DNA of 64,000 nucleotides from the NCBI GenBank assembly GCA_963750735.1, contig CAVVRY010000013.1:8862-72861 (forward strand), read 5' to 3'. Positions 35,832 to 47,500 of the stretch are shown one piece after another. Numbering within the stretch: the first letter of the stretch is position 1; each line of letters opens with the position of its first letter. This stretch comes from JANTGF01 sp963750735. GTDB taxonomy: Bacteria; Bacteroidota; Bacteroidia; Bacteroidales; VadinHA17. Below the pieces are notes generated by a model that saw only the letters and a list, made by a program, of their open reading frames with translations, made no database searches and was not told the origin of the DNA. Position numbers and translations under genes: made by a program.

Positions 35832-38800
35832 AAACCAAACTCATTATTTCGTTTGTTCTTATTCTACTTTGCTTTATTTCGGGATGTAAAACTACTGAAG
35901 TAATATCTCCTGCCCTGCCAGCAGAAATAATATCTCCAGTGGAGCCAACAGAGGTTACATCTCCTGAGCAGTCTTTAGAAGTTGAAATAAAACCTACCAG
36001 CGAATTGCGTGGTGTTCAGGTAAACCCTGATTTATGGCTAGATGGTGATTCAGAAAAAATGAAAGATAATATTGAAGCCATAGTAACCAAAGCTGCTGGT
36101 GAAAATTATAATCTTATTTTATTTATTGTAAGAGAAGATGCTGAGGTTTATTATTCATCGAACATTGAAAAATGGTCAAAGAAATTCACTTCGGTATCCG
36201 CTGGATTTGATCCACTTGAATTTGCCATCGAAACAGCGCACAATCAAGGATTAAAAATAATGGCAGGTATTGATCTTCTGGGTTTAGGTGATGGAGGAGC
36301 TGAGGTAGAGAAACTTAAAATAAATAGTGGTATTTTGCTAAATCCAGCTGATCCTGCTGGTAAATCATATCTAAAAAAAATAATCATTGAATTAACAGAA
36401 AAATATGATATTGATGGTTTTAGTTTTGATCTTTCAGGGTATAAGCCGGATTCTATGTTATCAGATAGTTATTCTCTGCGAAGCTTTCATCAGGACAGTC
36501 TGCAGAATTCCATTTCCATGGATGATTGGTCAAATGAGAGGCTAACCGACCTTGTTGAGGATATTGCTGTGGAAGTTATGTTGACTAAACCTTACCTGAT
36601 TCATTCCGCTTCATTAACAACTGAACAAAGTGAAAGTGCAATTAATTGGTTGGAAAATGGAATAGTAGATTTTATCCAGTTCAATTTAAATGCGGATGAC
36701 AGTTCACCAATTGAATCGTTTAAGGATTTATGGGATGCAAAATTTGATGGTACGGAATTATCAGAAAAAGTTTTCCCCAATCTATTGGTGAGCAATCAGA
36801 GTATTCAAGATTCCGGATTTAAAGAGTGGATTGAGATATTCCTAAGCAAAGGAGGAAGAGGTTTGGTGACTTCCGGTAATTATTTTCATGAGTTTACAGA
36901 TGAACTTGATTTTCCTCAGGATATAAAAACTGTAACACCTGAGCAGGTATTTGAACTGAATACTTCCGCTTTTTTTGAAGATAACCCGGGTGGTCAACCA
37001 GTGATTTATAATAATAGAGTTCACAAAACCGATCAGGAAGGAAACATTGGTTTTATTGGACCATTGCAAGATTCAATATTACTTAATATTTTAGATAAAT
37101 CAATTGAACTCTACACAGGCGACTGGTCCATTCCATATAAATTCACGGTGAAAACGGATAATATTGTTGAACGAAGCTCACCATGGGTGGAATTCCGAAG
37201 AATGCCAGCTAAAAATACCGATATGCAGGATTATCATGTATTGTTTAAAACTGATTTTCCAGCAGAAGCCCAAATTAACGGAGAGTCAGTTAAAGTATAT
37301 AAAACAGGGATTTTTTTCAGTAAAATCAGCCTGAAGGAGGGTGCGAACCGGATAAGAGCCAGTGTTGTGACGCCAGATTCAAAATCGGTATTTTATGAAC
37401 GTGAATTTATTTATGAAGAAGTTGACAAAACAAAAAAGGCTTTTCCTTTATGGATTGACCAAAAGATCTGTTGAACCATCAGTTAATCTGGAATTACTTC
37501 CTGAGGATAATGTTTTTGTTCAATTTAAAGGGTCGCTGTCTCAGAATGGTATAATTGAAATACTTCCAGGAAAACTCATTTTTGAGTGTGCACGAGAGGA
37601 TTTTGCAGATTACAGTCTTTACCAGGCTGAACTGCCTTTGCGAATGCTTGAACCCAATAATGAATATAAAATTACCCTGAAATTAATAGCCTCTAACAGC
37701 AAAAATGAAAATTCTATTTTTGAATGGCCGCTGAATAGTTCAATTAGGGTATTTGAACGGGACCAATTCCCACTTCTTAAAGTTGTAAAAAAAGATTCAA
37801 GATTAACTTACAATACCGGCCCTACACGACTGGGAGGTCCCATCCGGTCTGAATTGCAACCGGGAGTCATTCTTCAGGCAAGTGGTAAAATCGGTAATAA
37901 TTACAGGATAAGACTCGATAAGGTTGAAGAGGGTATTATACATCAGAGTAGTGTTCAGGTATTGGCAGATGAGCAGATTCAAACACCCTATTTTATTACG
38001 AATATGTCCTGTGGCCCTTCTAGGGGAGGTGATATTGTTAGTATACCCTATTTAGAATCAATACCTTATATGGTATACCCTGATCCTGATCAAAACAGGC
38101 TTGTTGTTACTCTTTATGGTGCAAAAACCAGTAGTACCTGGATTACGCACCGGAAGGGGCGCAAAATTGTTGATAAACTCACCTGGAAGCAAACAACTCC
38201 TGAAACCTATGAAGTATATGTAAAACTGAAGAGCTCAAAAATATGGGGCTATAGCATCAGGCAGGTTGGTAAAAGCCTTCGGCTGTTTATCAAGTACCCA
38301 CCTGAATACAATGTTGATAATACCAAGCCTTTATCAGGTCTGAAAATCGCCATTGAAGCCGGACACGGAGGTGAAAGTACCGGAGCAATAGGCTTGTCAG
38401 GTTTGGTTGAGAAAGACATAAACCTCGATTTGGCTTTAAAATTAGGTGAGCTTTGTAAATCAATGGGTGCGGAGGTTTTTCAGGTACGGGATACGGATAA
38501 AAGCATGTCCCTATTAGAAAAACGTAGCAATGCAATATCCTCTGGAGCCGATTTGCTGGTAAGTATTCATGCAAATGCAGCAGGTATAAGCCAGGGATAT
38601 CTTCGCGTACCAGGTACAAGCACCTATTACAATAATCCATTTTGGGCACCGCTTGCAGAGAATATCTATGACCGCCTATTGGAACTAAAACTGGCTGAAT
38701 TTGGTGTTATTGGTTCATTTAATTATACAGTAATACGTGTATCGCAGATGCCATCGATTCTGGTGGAGCAGGCTTTTTTGACCCATGCTGAAGACGAAGA

Positions 38801-38891
38801 AAAAATGGCAGATCCAGAGTTTCGGGAGGATATGGCTCATAAAATTTATGAAGGGATAATTGACTATCTCAAATTCATGAAAATAAAATAA
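35828..38891 (+). CDS. GHL10-like domain fused to N-acetylmuramoyl-L-alanine amidase (Amidase_3), one frameshift
   Basis: Lipoprotein signal (FISGC, about Cys20), a Pro/Glu/Thr-rich linker, then a GHL10-like barrel (about 58-370) in which the DGIHFDDY active-site motif of the neighbour reads DGFSFDLSGY, so it may be catalytically dead. The C-terminal 190 residues are a zinc Amidase_3: IAIEAGHGGES (His), VEKDIN (Glu), LLVSIHANAAG (His) and SILVEQAFLTH (Glu). It cleaves the MurNAc-L-Ala bond. The two open parts (35828-37474 and 37395-38891) meet at about 37460: dropping one A of the AAAA after GACC reads WIDQRSVEPSVNLELL and gives about 1020 residues. ATGA overlap with the NamZ fusion indicates translational coupling. 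Confidence 0.86.
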
Positions 38892-38941
38892 AGATGTTTT
38901 ATATACATGGATATTGTATTTTAGATTTTAACTGAAAAGGA

Positions 38942-39319
38942 ATGAGTACAACAAGTGAAAGAACAGAATTGGCCCAGGTAGTATTTAAGGCGATGAATAG
39001 TCGAGACTTAAGCATTGCCGAGTCACTTTTACATGAGAATGTGGTTTTTGATTTCCCGGGAAACGGAATAATGGAGGGACCCAAAAGAGTCAGTCTTTTC
39101 ATAAGAGTTTTGCTCAGGAAGTTTCCTGAACTCACATTTACAATTAAGAATGTAATCCTTGATGGAGATCAGGCCTGCACTGTCTGGACCAACAAAGGTA
39201 AGAACCTGGATGGCAGCCTTTATGAAAACAGTGGAATCACTCTTTTTCATTTTTCTGAAGGTAAAATTACTTTTATGAGCGATTATTTTAAAAACACCTC
39301 ATTTGTGAACCAATCTTAA
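38942..39319 (+). CDS. SnoaL-like (NTF2-fold) protein
   Basis: Cytoplasmic protein of 125 residues with the NTF2/SnoaL cone fold pattern: N-terminal helix (ELAQVVFKAMNSRDLSIAES), ENVVFDFPGNGIMEGPKRVS, and strands ending LFHFSEGKITFMSDYFKN. These domains are polyketide cyclases, dehydratases or ligand-binding proteins; the catalytic residues cannot be assigned. It lies four bases before the flavodoxin-fold reductase gene, so the pair is probably one operon. Confidence 0.8.
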   Translation: MSTTSERTELAQVVFKAMNSRDLSIAESLLHENVVFDFPGNGIMEGPKRVSLFIRVLLRKFPELTFTIKNVILDGDQACTVWTNKGKNLDGSLYENSGITLFHFSEGKITFMSDYFKNTSFVNQS

Positions 39320-39323
39320 CCAT

Positions 39324-39986
39324 ATGAAAAAAGTCCTGGCATTCAACGGCAGTCCGCGAAGATTTGGTAATACATCTATATTATTACAGCACTTCAGAAG
39401 AGGCACTGAAATAAATACTACCTCCTTTAAAGAAGTGTTAATGAATGATTTGAAATTGGATTTTTGCAATGGGTGTTTGCGGTGTAACCTTATAGGCCGG
39501 TGTTCTATCTCAGGGGACGATTGGAATGATATCAGTAAGCAAATTCTTGAATCGGATGTACTTGTTTTTGCGTCGCCAGTATATTTTCATCATCTCGCAG
39601 GGCCCATGAAAGTCCTTATCGATCGGTTTAGGTCTTTTGTAAAGGTTCAGATAACAGAATCAGGTTTGAACCATATTCCATGGCAATCATGGAATAAAGA
39701 GTTTGTTTTGCTGTTAAGTATGGGATCTTCTGATGATTCGGATGCCAGCTCAATTATTGAACTTTTCTATTATATGACCTCTATATTAGGACCAGAAAAT
39801 AAGCTTAGTATAGTTACGGCCACAAGACTTGCAGTTATCCGGCAGGTAGAGAAAACAGAAGAAGAACTTACAGTTCTTTACCCCAAATTAGGCTTGTCTC
39901 ATAAGCTGGCGAAATCAGATGCTGAGAAAAACAAGAAGGTTTTGAATGATTGCTATACCCTGGGTTTAGAAAAAACCCGTATTTAA
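39324..39986 (+). CDS. NAD(P)H-dependent FMN reductase / flavodoxin-fold oxidoreductase
   Basis: Protein of 220 residues with the flavodoxin-like FMN site: VLAFNGSPRRFGNTSILLQH (residues 4-23) and VLVFASPVYFHHLAGPMKVL (about 77-96), plus the CNGCLRC Cys motif (about 49-55) found in multimeric flavodoxin-like iron-sulphur-associated NADPH-dependent oxidoreductases. It reduces FMN or quinone-like compounds using NAD(P)H. It follows the SnoaL-like gene by 4 bp and overlaps the convergent MBL hydrolase gene by four bases at the 3' end. Confidence 0.88.
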   Translation: MKKVLAFNGSPRRFGNTSILLQHFRRGTEINTTSFKEVLMNDLKLDFCNGCLRCNLIGRCSISGDDWNDISKQILESDVLVFASPVYFHHLAGPMKVLIDRFRSFVKVQITESGLNHIPWQSWNKEFVLLLSMGSSDDSDASSIIELFYYMTSILGPENKLSIVTATRLAVIRQVEKTEEELTVLYPKLGLSHKLAKSDAEKNKKVLNDCYTLGLEKTRI

Positions 39987-41113
39987 AGCCCTTTCCACCA
40001 ATTAGTGTTGGGAAATGATCCATCAGACAATATAATTTGTTCTCCAATCCGAGGTGTTGTAATGGGCATATTTTTTGATGCTGCTGCCTGGCTGACTCTT
40101 TCAACGGGATCTGTCCAGCTGTGTAAGGCAAGTTTAAAAGCACCCCAGTGTATGGGCATCATTGTTTTAGCATTTACATCAATTGCGGCCTGAACTGTTT
40201 CCTCTGGTAACATATGTATATCGTGCCATCTTTTATCATATTGTCCGCATTCCAGTAATGCCAGGTCAAAAGGGCCATAGGCCTCCCCTATTTCTTTAAA
40301 ATGAGGGCCATATCCACTATCTCCACTAAAATAGATTCTTTCATTCGACCCAAGTATAACCCATGAACTCCATAAGGTAGTGAATCTGTCCATCAATCGA
40401 CGACCAGAGAAATGGCGTGAAGGAGCACAAACCAGGGTAAGTTCACCTGCTTTAACTTCATCCCACCATTGCAGCTCATGGATTTTATTTTCATCTACTC
40501 CCCACTTTTCAAGATGGGCAGAAACTCCAAGTGGCACATAAAATGCATCAACTTTTTCGCTTAATTTTTTAATAGAACCATAATCCAGGTGATCATAATG
40601 ATCATGAGAAATAATGACTATTTGGATCCCAGGTAGCTTTTCTATCTCTATGGGTAAATCCTTTGTGAATCTGGGAGATCCAAGCATTGGATGCGGCGAA
40701 GGAGTATTTCCAAACATTGGGTCTAACAATATATTTACACCATCTATTTCCAACAGGAAACTTGAATGACCAAACCATGTTAAGCGGGTGAGGTTCTCAT
40801 TTTTATTGACAATTTCCAGGGAGTCAATTTTCAGGACAGGAAGATCTGAAATTGGTTTACCATTAGCCGTCCCTTTTATAAATTCTCGCATTACCGAAAT
40901 CCCGGTTCGAAAATTCATATCCATCATCGTTGGTAGCTGGTTAAAGAACTTCCCATCTTTATAATTGCTTGAAAGTAAATATTTTTCTTTTTGTTCTTGT
41001 GTTGGCCTTCCTCCAAAGTCTGGGCGAAGGTTTACAAATAAAAACACAGTAATAACAAACAGGATTATAAAGCCTGCAAGGATGTATCCTATCATTTTAG
41101 ATATTCTTTTCAC
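39983..41113 (-). CDS. MBL-fold metallo-hydrolase, membrane-anchored (UlaG/NAPE-PLD type)
   Basis: Protein of 376 residues with an N-terminal anchor (about 7-27) and a soluble metallo-beta-lactamase fold. LTWFGHSSFLLEIDGVNILL marks the start, the zinc motif HDHYDHLD is at about 178-185, then FSGRRLMDRFTTLWSSWVIL, YFSGDSGYG and MPIHWGAFKLALHSWTDP carry the further His/Asp ligands. This branch (UlaG, NAPE-PLD-like) includes phosphodiesterases and lactonases. Overlaps the reductase gene tail to tail. Substrate unknown. Confidence 0.9.
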   Translation of the reverse strand: MKRISKMIGYILAGFIILFVITVFLFVNLRPDFGGRPTQEQKEKYLLSSNYKDGKFFNQLPTMMDMNFRTGISVMREFIKGTANGKPISDLPVLKIDSLEIVNKNENLTRLTWFGHSSFLLEIDGVNILLDPMFGNTPSPHPMLGSPRFTKDLPIEIEKLPGIQIVIISHDHYDHLDYGSIKKLSEKVDAFYVPLGVSAHLEKWGVDENKIHELQWWDEVKAGELTLVCAPSRHFSGRRLMDRFTTLWSSWVILGSNERIYFSGDSGYGPHFKEIGEAYGPFDLALLECGQYDKRWHDIHMLPEETVQAAIDVNAKTMMPIHWGAFKLALHSWTDPVERVSQAAASKNMPITTPRIGEQIILSDGSFPNTNWWKGL

Positions 41114-41188
41114 TTTTTTTAATATATAACAATCTACCAGTGGGTTTTGTTGAAAAATCCCCAGATTTATAATCCAATCAACAAGATT

Positions 41189-42970
41189 CTAAAGGGTTAA
41201 CTGCAATTCACTAAGGTTTCTATAAATTCCTGATGGAAGTTTCATCAATTCTTCATGATTTCCTTTTTCAATCAACTTACCTCTATCCAGAACAATGATT
41301 TGATCTGCCTTGCGTATGGTGGAGAGCCGGTGAGCTATAACTATTGAAGTTCGACCATTCATGAGTTTTTCGAGAGCATCCTGAACCAGTCTTTCCGATT
41401 CAGAATCGAGGGAGGATGTAGCTTCATCCAGTATCAAAATCCTGGGATCTTTCAACACTGCACGTGCGATGGCTACTCTTTGTCTTTGGCCCCCAGACAA
41501 TTGTGTGCCACGCTCACCAACAAGGGTTTCCATCTTATCCGGAAAACGATCAATAAATTCCAGGGCATTGGCTTTGCTTGCGGCTTCCTCAATTTCCATA
41601 TCGCTGGCACCAGGTTTTCCATACCCTATATTTTCCTTTATAGTTCCACCAAATAAAAATATATCCTGGGGCACCAGAGCAATCTGACGGCGTAGTATTG
41701 ATACGGGAATATCTTGAGATTCCTTTTCTCCAAAAAAGATTTTCCCACTAGTAGGTTCGTGTAATCGCAATAGAAGGGATGTGAAGGTTGATTTTCCCGC
41801 TCCGCTCGGACCAGCCAGAGCGGTTATCTGGTTCTTGGGTATTGAAAGGTTAATATTTGTAAGGACTTCCTCTGTTGGCCTGGATGGATAAGAGAAATGA
41901 AGGTTTTTAATTTCTACCTCTCCACTGCATTCAAATTTTTGATCTATTTTACCAATTTCCTGAATATCTTCTTCTTCCACATCAAATATTTCGAATAAAT
42001 CCTCTGTTGCACCAATGAATCGCTGAATGCGTGTAATAACACTGGCTAAGCCGCCTATATTTCCTCCAATAAAACCAGAATATAGAACAAAAGAGAACAA
42101 CTCACCAGAATCCAGCTCACCCGATCCCAGCAAGCCTGCACCTTTCCAGATCACTGCCACCAGGGAGCCAAATAATCCGAGAATTACAAAAGAAAAAAAA
42201 GCTCCTCGGTAGCGACCACCTTTCATACCCAGCTGTGCAATTTCAAGCGTTCTTTCTTTGTATCGACCCATCTCAAGAAACTCGTTGGTGAATGTTTTAA
42301 CACTCCTTATCCCCTGTAAGGTTTCTTCCACAATAGTATTTGACTCGGCTACTTGCTTTTGCATATCTCTGGAGTATTTGCGAATGAAACGACCAAAGAA
42401 AAATACCATTAATACAATGGCCGGTAAAATGGCCAGCATAAAGAGAGTAAGCTGTAATGAAGTATATACCAGCAAGCTTATACCTCCAATGATAATGATT
42501 AGTTGGCGAAGAAATTCAGCCAGTGTGCTGGTAAGTGTATCCTGAAGAAGAGCAATGTCAGCTGAAATACGGCTATTCAACTCTCCTACCCTTTTTTGTT
42601 CAAAGAATTTAAGTGGAAGCTTGATTAAATGATTGTAAGTGTCCTGGCGAAGATTGGCCAATGACTTTTCGGTAACATTTACAAATAGAATTGTTCTGAA
42701 ATAGGAGAAAACAGATTGAATTATTAAAATTACAACTAAGAATAAAGCAATTCTATTTATTGATTCTGAAATATTTCCTTCTACACCTGAACTTACAAGT
42801 TCACCCAATAATTTTGGAAAAGCCAGGCTGGCAAGGCTGGAGACAAAAAGGAATAAAAGTCCAATTCCAAACTCAACCCGGAAAGGCCTGATGTATCGGT
42901 ATAGTTTCAAAGCATTACCAAGACCTGTAAGGGTTATTTTCTTCCTTGGTATTTCAGGATCCAAAGCCAT
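41189..42970 (-). CDS. ABC exporter, fused permease and ATPase (MsbA/BmrA type)
   Basis: Protein of 593 residues: six-helix transmembrane domain (about 25-325) then an ATP-binding domain with Walker A GPSGAGKST (about 391-399), Q-loop, signature LSGGQRQRVAIARA, Walker B ILILDEATSSLD and a switch-loop His (VIAHRLST). Homodimeric exporter of lipids or drugs. It is transcribed divergently from the RND efflux operon across 338 bp, which may reflect shared regulation, but no common operator was seen. Frame intact. Confidence 0.95.
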   Translation of the reverse strand: MALDPEIPRKKITLTGLGNALKLYRYIRPFRVEFGIGLLFLFVSSLASLAFPKLLGELVSSGVEGNISESINRIALFLVVILIIQSVFSYFRTILFVNVTEKSLANLRQDTYNHLIKLPLKFFEQKRVGELNSRISADIALLQDTLTSTLAEFLRQLIIIIGGISLLVYTSLQLTLFMLAILPAIVLMVFFFGRFIRKYSRDMQKQVAESNTIVEETLQGIRSVKTFTNEFLEMGRYKERTLEIAQLGMKGGRYRGAFFSFVILGLFGSLVAVIWKGAGLLGSGELDSGELFSFVLYSGFIGGNIGGLASVITRIQRFIGATEDLFEIFDVEEEDIQEIGKIDQKFECSGEVEIKNLHFSYPSRPTEEVLTNINLSIPKNQITALAGPSGAGKSTFTSLLLRLHEPTSGKIFFGEKESQDIPVSILRRQIALVPQDIFLFGGTIKENIGYGKPGASDMEIEEAASKANALEFIDRFPDKMETLVGERGTQLSGGQRQRVAIARAVLKDPRILILDEATSSLDSESERLVQDALEKLMNGRTSIVIAHRLSTIRKADQIIVLDRGKLIEKGNHEELMKLPSGIYRNLSELQLTL

Positions 42971-43308
42971 AAAAGGATTCTTAATTTATCTGATTGCAAA
43001 AATAGTTTTGTTTAACAAAAAATAATATACTGCGAAAGTATTATTTTTATTCAATCTAAATAGTAAAATATTGATATTTTTAATATTTTTGTGCGTTCAT
43101 TTTTTGTTTAGAAATGAAGACTAAGACCTGGGTTATATTTAATTGATTATATGAGTTTTAATCTTTGGTGAAAGTAAAATAAGATTATTCCTTGGATAAG
43201 GCATCATTAGCATATTTAAAAAATATTTGAATTAAGGGAATAATTATGCAAGCATTTTTGTCAAACATTAAGGGCCTGAAATTGTTATATAGATAAAATT
43301 ATCTTTTC
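42971..43308. other. Intergenic region between divergent ABC exporter and RND operon
   Basis: 338 bp, AT-rich, presumably containing two divergent promoters. No repeat, operator, RNA or frame could be supported. A regulator gene for the RND operon is not present here. Confidence 0.5.
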
Positions 43309-44517
43309 ATGAGAAAAATAGACAGACGAATTGTCATTATTGCTGCTTTAATCTTTATTGTAGCCATGGCATATGGGTTAATGAAGTATTTAATCTCCTT
43401 GAAGGAGGAGCCTCCTATGCGGCCGGCGGTAGAGGCAAAAAGATTTGTAAAAACAGAAACTGTGGCATACAGCTCAATTTATACACCTGTATCCGAACCT
43501 GGTCGACTTTCATCCATTGCTGAGGTGGATATTATTGCCGAAGCATCGGGAAAAATACAATCAGGTAATGTTCCACTTAAAAAATCTTCCAGTTTCTCAA
43601 AGGGAGATAAATTATTTGTGGTGTACCCCGATGAAGCAGCACTGGCATTAAAGGCTCGTAAAAGTCAGTACTTAAATATTCTTGCAAATATAATTCCTGA
43701 TATCCGACTCGATTTTCCCGACCGAGAATCAGATTATATGGAATTCTTTTCTTCTATTAGTTCAGATAAACCATTGCCGAAATTTCCTGAAATAATGGAC
43801 GAGAAATTGCGCATATTTCTGACAACGAGAAATGTTCTTGGCGAGTATTACAGCATTCAGAAAGACGAGCTCCAGTTAAGACGACACACTGTATATGCTC
43901 CTTTTGATGGAACTTATACCGACGTTTACCTTGAAGTAGGTGCTTATACCAATACAGGTGGACGAGTCGCCCATGCAATTCGGACCAATGATCTTGAACT
44001 GGAAGTTCCATTGCAAATATTCGATGCTAAGTGGGTAAAAATTGGAGATAATGTAACTGCCAGGTCTGAAACAAGAGACCTGGAATGGACTGGAAAGGTT
44101 ATAAGAAAAAGTGAGTTTCTGGATGATAACAGTCAAAGGCAGTCTGTTTTTGTCAGATTAAACAACACAGGCCCCAAAAATACGGTTCTTAGTGGCGAAT
44201 ATCTTTCTACAGTATTCCCGGGGCATCCGGTTGAAGATGTTATGGAGATACCGCGAAACGCTGTTTTTAATACCAATGAAGTATTCGTTGTAGTGGATGG
44301 AAGACTGGAGAATAGAACCATAAATATTATAAAAACAAACGAAAGAACACTTATATTTAATGGATTAGAAGTTGGCGAGATAATAGTTGTTCAACCACTT
44401 ATTAATGTTCTGGAGGGTACACTTGTCGAAGTAGAGGGCTCTGGTCCAAAACAGAACCAGGAAATCGTTGATGCCCCTCCAAAGCAAGATGATAATGCCA
44501 AACCAGAAAAGGAATAA
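43309..44517 (+). CDS. RND efflux periplasmic adaptor (membrane fusion) protein
   Basis: Protein of 402 residues anchored by an N-terminal span (about 8-28), with the adaptor layout: lipoyl half (IAEASGKIQSGNVPLKKSSS), a short helical hairpin, second lipoyl half (APFDGTYTDVYLEVGAYTNT), beta-barrel (LELEVPLQIFDAKWVKIGDN) and a membrane-proximal domain. The hairpin is short for the family. First gene of a three-gene efflux operon (permease after 2 bp, TolC-like after a further 22 bp). It joins the inner-membrane pump to the outer-membrane channel. Confidence 0.93.
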   Translation: MRKIDRRIVIIAALIFIVAMAYGLMKYLISLKEEPPMRPAVEAKRFVKTETVAYSSIYTPVSEPGRLSSIAEVDIIAEASGKIQSGNVPLKKSSSFSKGDKLFVVYPDEAALALKARKSQYLNILANIIPDIRLDFPDRESDYMEFFSSISSDKPLPKFPEIMDEKLRIFLTTRNVLGEYYSIQKDELQLRRHTVYAPFDGTYTDVYLEVGAYTNTGGRVAHAIRTNDLELEVPLQIFDAKWVKIGDNVTARSETRDLEWTGKVIRKSEFLDDNSQRQSVFVRLNNTGPKNTVLSGEYLSTVFPGHPVEDVMEIPRNAVFNTNEVFVVVDGRLENRTINIIKTNERTLIFNGLEVGEIIVVQPLINVLEGTLVEVEGSGPKQNQEIVDAPPKQDDNAKPEKE

Positions 44518-44519
44518 GC

Positions 44520-47500
44520 ATGAGAAAAATAGTTGAAAAATTTGTTGAGTATCCGATTTATGCCAACCTGATTATTTTAGTAGTGATCCTTGCAGGGACA
44601 CTTAGCTACATCAATATGAAGAAGGCATTCTTCCCCGAGACAGAAAGCCGGATGATCACTGTTTCCGTTTTATACCCTGGCGCTTCACCTGTGGAGATGG
44701 AAGAGGGTGTAACATCCAGGATTGAGGAGGCGATTAGAGGTTTAATAGGTATCAAAGAGATAAATTCTACTTCTGTTGAAAACCGGTCTTCAGTTTCTAT
44801 TGAAACCACTGGAGAATACCCTATTGATGAAATCCTTATAGAAGTTAAAAATGCGGTAGATGGTATATCTTCATTGCCCTCTGCTGCAGAGCGTCCAATT
44901 GTATCAAAGCAGCGGTCCCGTGCTATGGCGCTGTTTATGGAACTTACATCGGATGAGAATTCCAATGTCGATTTAATGACATTAAAAAACTATGCCCAAC
45001 GAATTGAGGAAGACTTTTTTAATTCAGGGGTAATGAGTCAAATTAGTATTTCTGGCTTTCCCACACCAGAGATTTCCGTTGAGGTAAAAGAGGAAGTCCT
45101 TTTGCGTCATAATTTAAAATTCGATGATATAGCCAGGGCAATTCAAATGAACAATCGGGATGTTTCCGGAGGTCAGATTAAATCAGACGTTGAGGAACTT
45201 TTGATTCGGCTTCGCTCAAGAAGTGCGGATCCAAACAAGATTGGTGAAATTATCATACGAGGGGAAGAAGATGGAAGCTATCTTAGGGTGCGCGATGTGG
45301 CAGAAGTAAAGAAGAAATTTGCCGAAACATCAAATAAATCCTGGATTAATGGAAAGCCTGGTGTATCCATTCGAGTTGAGAAACTTCCCGAGGAAGACCT
45401 TGAAGCGATTACAGAATATGCCAGAGAATATATGGAGGCATTTAATAAAAAAGATAATGGGGTTCAATTGATAATGTCAAGGGCCTTTCTCGATATCCTG
45501 CATAGCCGTTTAAAACTTTTGACAGACAATGGGATGCTAGGAATTACTCTGATAATTATTTCCTTGTCACTTTTTCTAAGTGTACGGTTATCCTTATGGG
45601 TTGCCTGGGGGATTCCATTTAGTTTCCTGGCCATGTTTATATTTGCCAACTATTTGGGCGTCACTATTAATATCATGTCTTTGTTCGGGATGATCCTTGT
45701 TATTGGGATACTGGTGGATGACGGAATTGTTATTGCTGAGAATATTTATGTTCATTTTGAAAGGGGAAAAACTCCTATGCAGGCCGCAGTTGACGGAACC
45801 ATGGAGGTTATGCCTGCAGTTTTAACTTCTGTAACAACAACTATTGTTGCATTTTCACCCTTGTTATTCCTGGGTGGCACCAGAATGGAAATGATGTTTG
45901 ACATGGCGATAGTGGTTATTCTGAGTCTTTTCTTTTCTCTTTTTGAAGCCTTTCTTGTACTACCAGCACACCTTAGCAACCAACGGGTTCTAAGCCAAAA
46001 GAGTCTGGATGCCAGGCACAAAGGGATTAAGAAATATTTTGAGGGCCTTTTAGTTTGGCTGAGGGATAGAATCTACAAGCATTCACTCATATGGCTAATT
46101 AGGTGGCGCCATGCTGTTATAGGAATTCCAATTGCCTTATTGCTTATTACAGCAGGTTTGTTTTTTGGAGGACATATAAAAAGTACCTTCTTTCCGATGG
46201 TTGATTTCGATCAATTTACAGTTAACGTGGCATTTACTCCTGGTGATGGTGAGAAACAAACAGAAGAGTTCCTATTCAGGTTCTCAGACTCGATTTGGGC
46301 TGTAAACGAGGATTTGAAGGAAGAACTCGGTGTGGATATTGATATTATTGAAAGGGTTAATGTGAACATTGGTAGATCCTTTAGTGGTCAGGAATCAGGT
46401 GCTCATGCCGGAAGTATTAATGTTTATCCAGTTGACCTGGAAGGATATCCCTTAACCGGATTTGCCATAGCAAATATGGTACGAAAAAAAATCGGACCCG
46501 TACCTGAAGCAAGAAAATATACTGTTGGTGGACGAAACCGCTGGGGCGCTCCGGTTTCTATAGGTCTAATGTCAAAAAATCTACTTGAACTAGAGGAAGC
46601 TAAAGATTATATGATGAGTCGCCTGGATGAACTTCCTGCCTTAAAAGATATAAACGAAAATATCGCTTTGGGAAAACAGGAAGTGCGTTTGAAATTAAAA
46701 CCAAGGGCATATTTTCTAGGGCTTGATGAAAGTACAATTGCCAACCAGGTCAGACAGGGATTCTATGGAGGCCAGGCACAAAGACTTCAGGAAGGCCGGG
46801 ATGAACTCCGGGTTTGGGTTCGTTATCCTCAATCGGATAGGCTAACGCTGGGCCAGATGGAAAAAATGAAGATTAAGACAAATTCTGGAGAATTTCCACT
46901 GAGTGAATTGGCTGAATACGATCTCGTAAGAGGTCCTGTAGCCATTCGCAGATATAATGGCAACCGTGAAATCCGTGTGGAAGCTGAGACAGTTGATCCT
47001 TTTGCATCAGTACCTGAAATTCTGGAGCAGATAAGCGTCGAAATTATGCCAGATCTATTGGCTCAGTATTCAGGGATAAGCTATACTTATCAAGGCCAGC
47101 AAAAGGCTAGTAATGAAGCTCTGCAAAAAGTAACCCGTTACTTTGCCATTGCTTTTGTGGTAATTATTTTATTGTTGATTTTGCACTTTAAGAGTGTTAA
47201 TCAAACACTGATCATTATGATGATGATTCCATTGTCTATGCTTGGTGTCTTCTGGGGCCATGGTATACATGGGAAACCCATTTCACTCATGAGCCTATGG
47301 GGAATCGTGGCCTTAACCGGGGTTATTATTAATGATGCAATTGTCTTCCTTGCAAAATACGATGGATTATTATTGGAAGGAAAAAAGGTTAAGGATGCTG
47401 TTGTAGAGGCCGGAATGGTCAGGCTCAGACCAATACTCTTAACAACCATCACTACAACCATAGGAATGTTTCCTATTATCCTTGAGAAAAGTGTTCAGGC

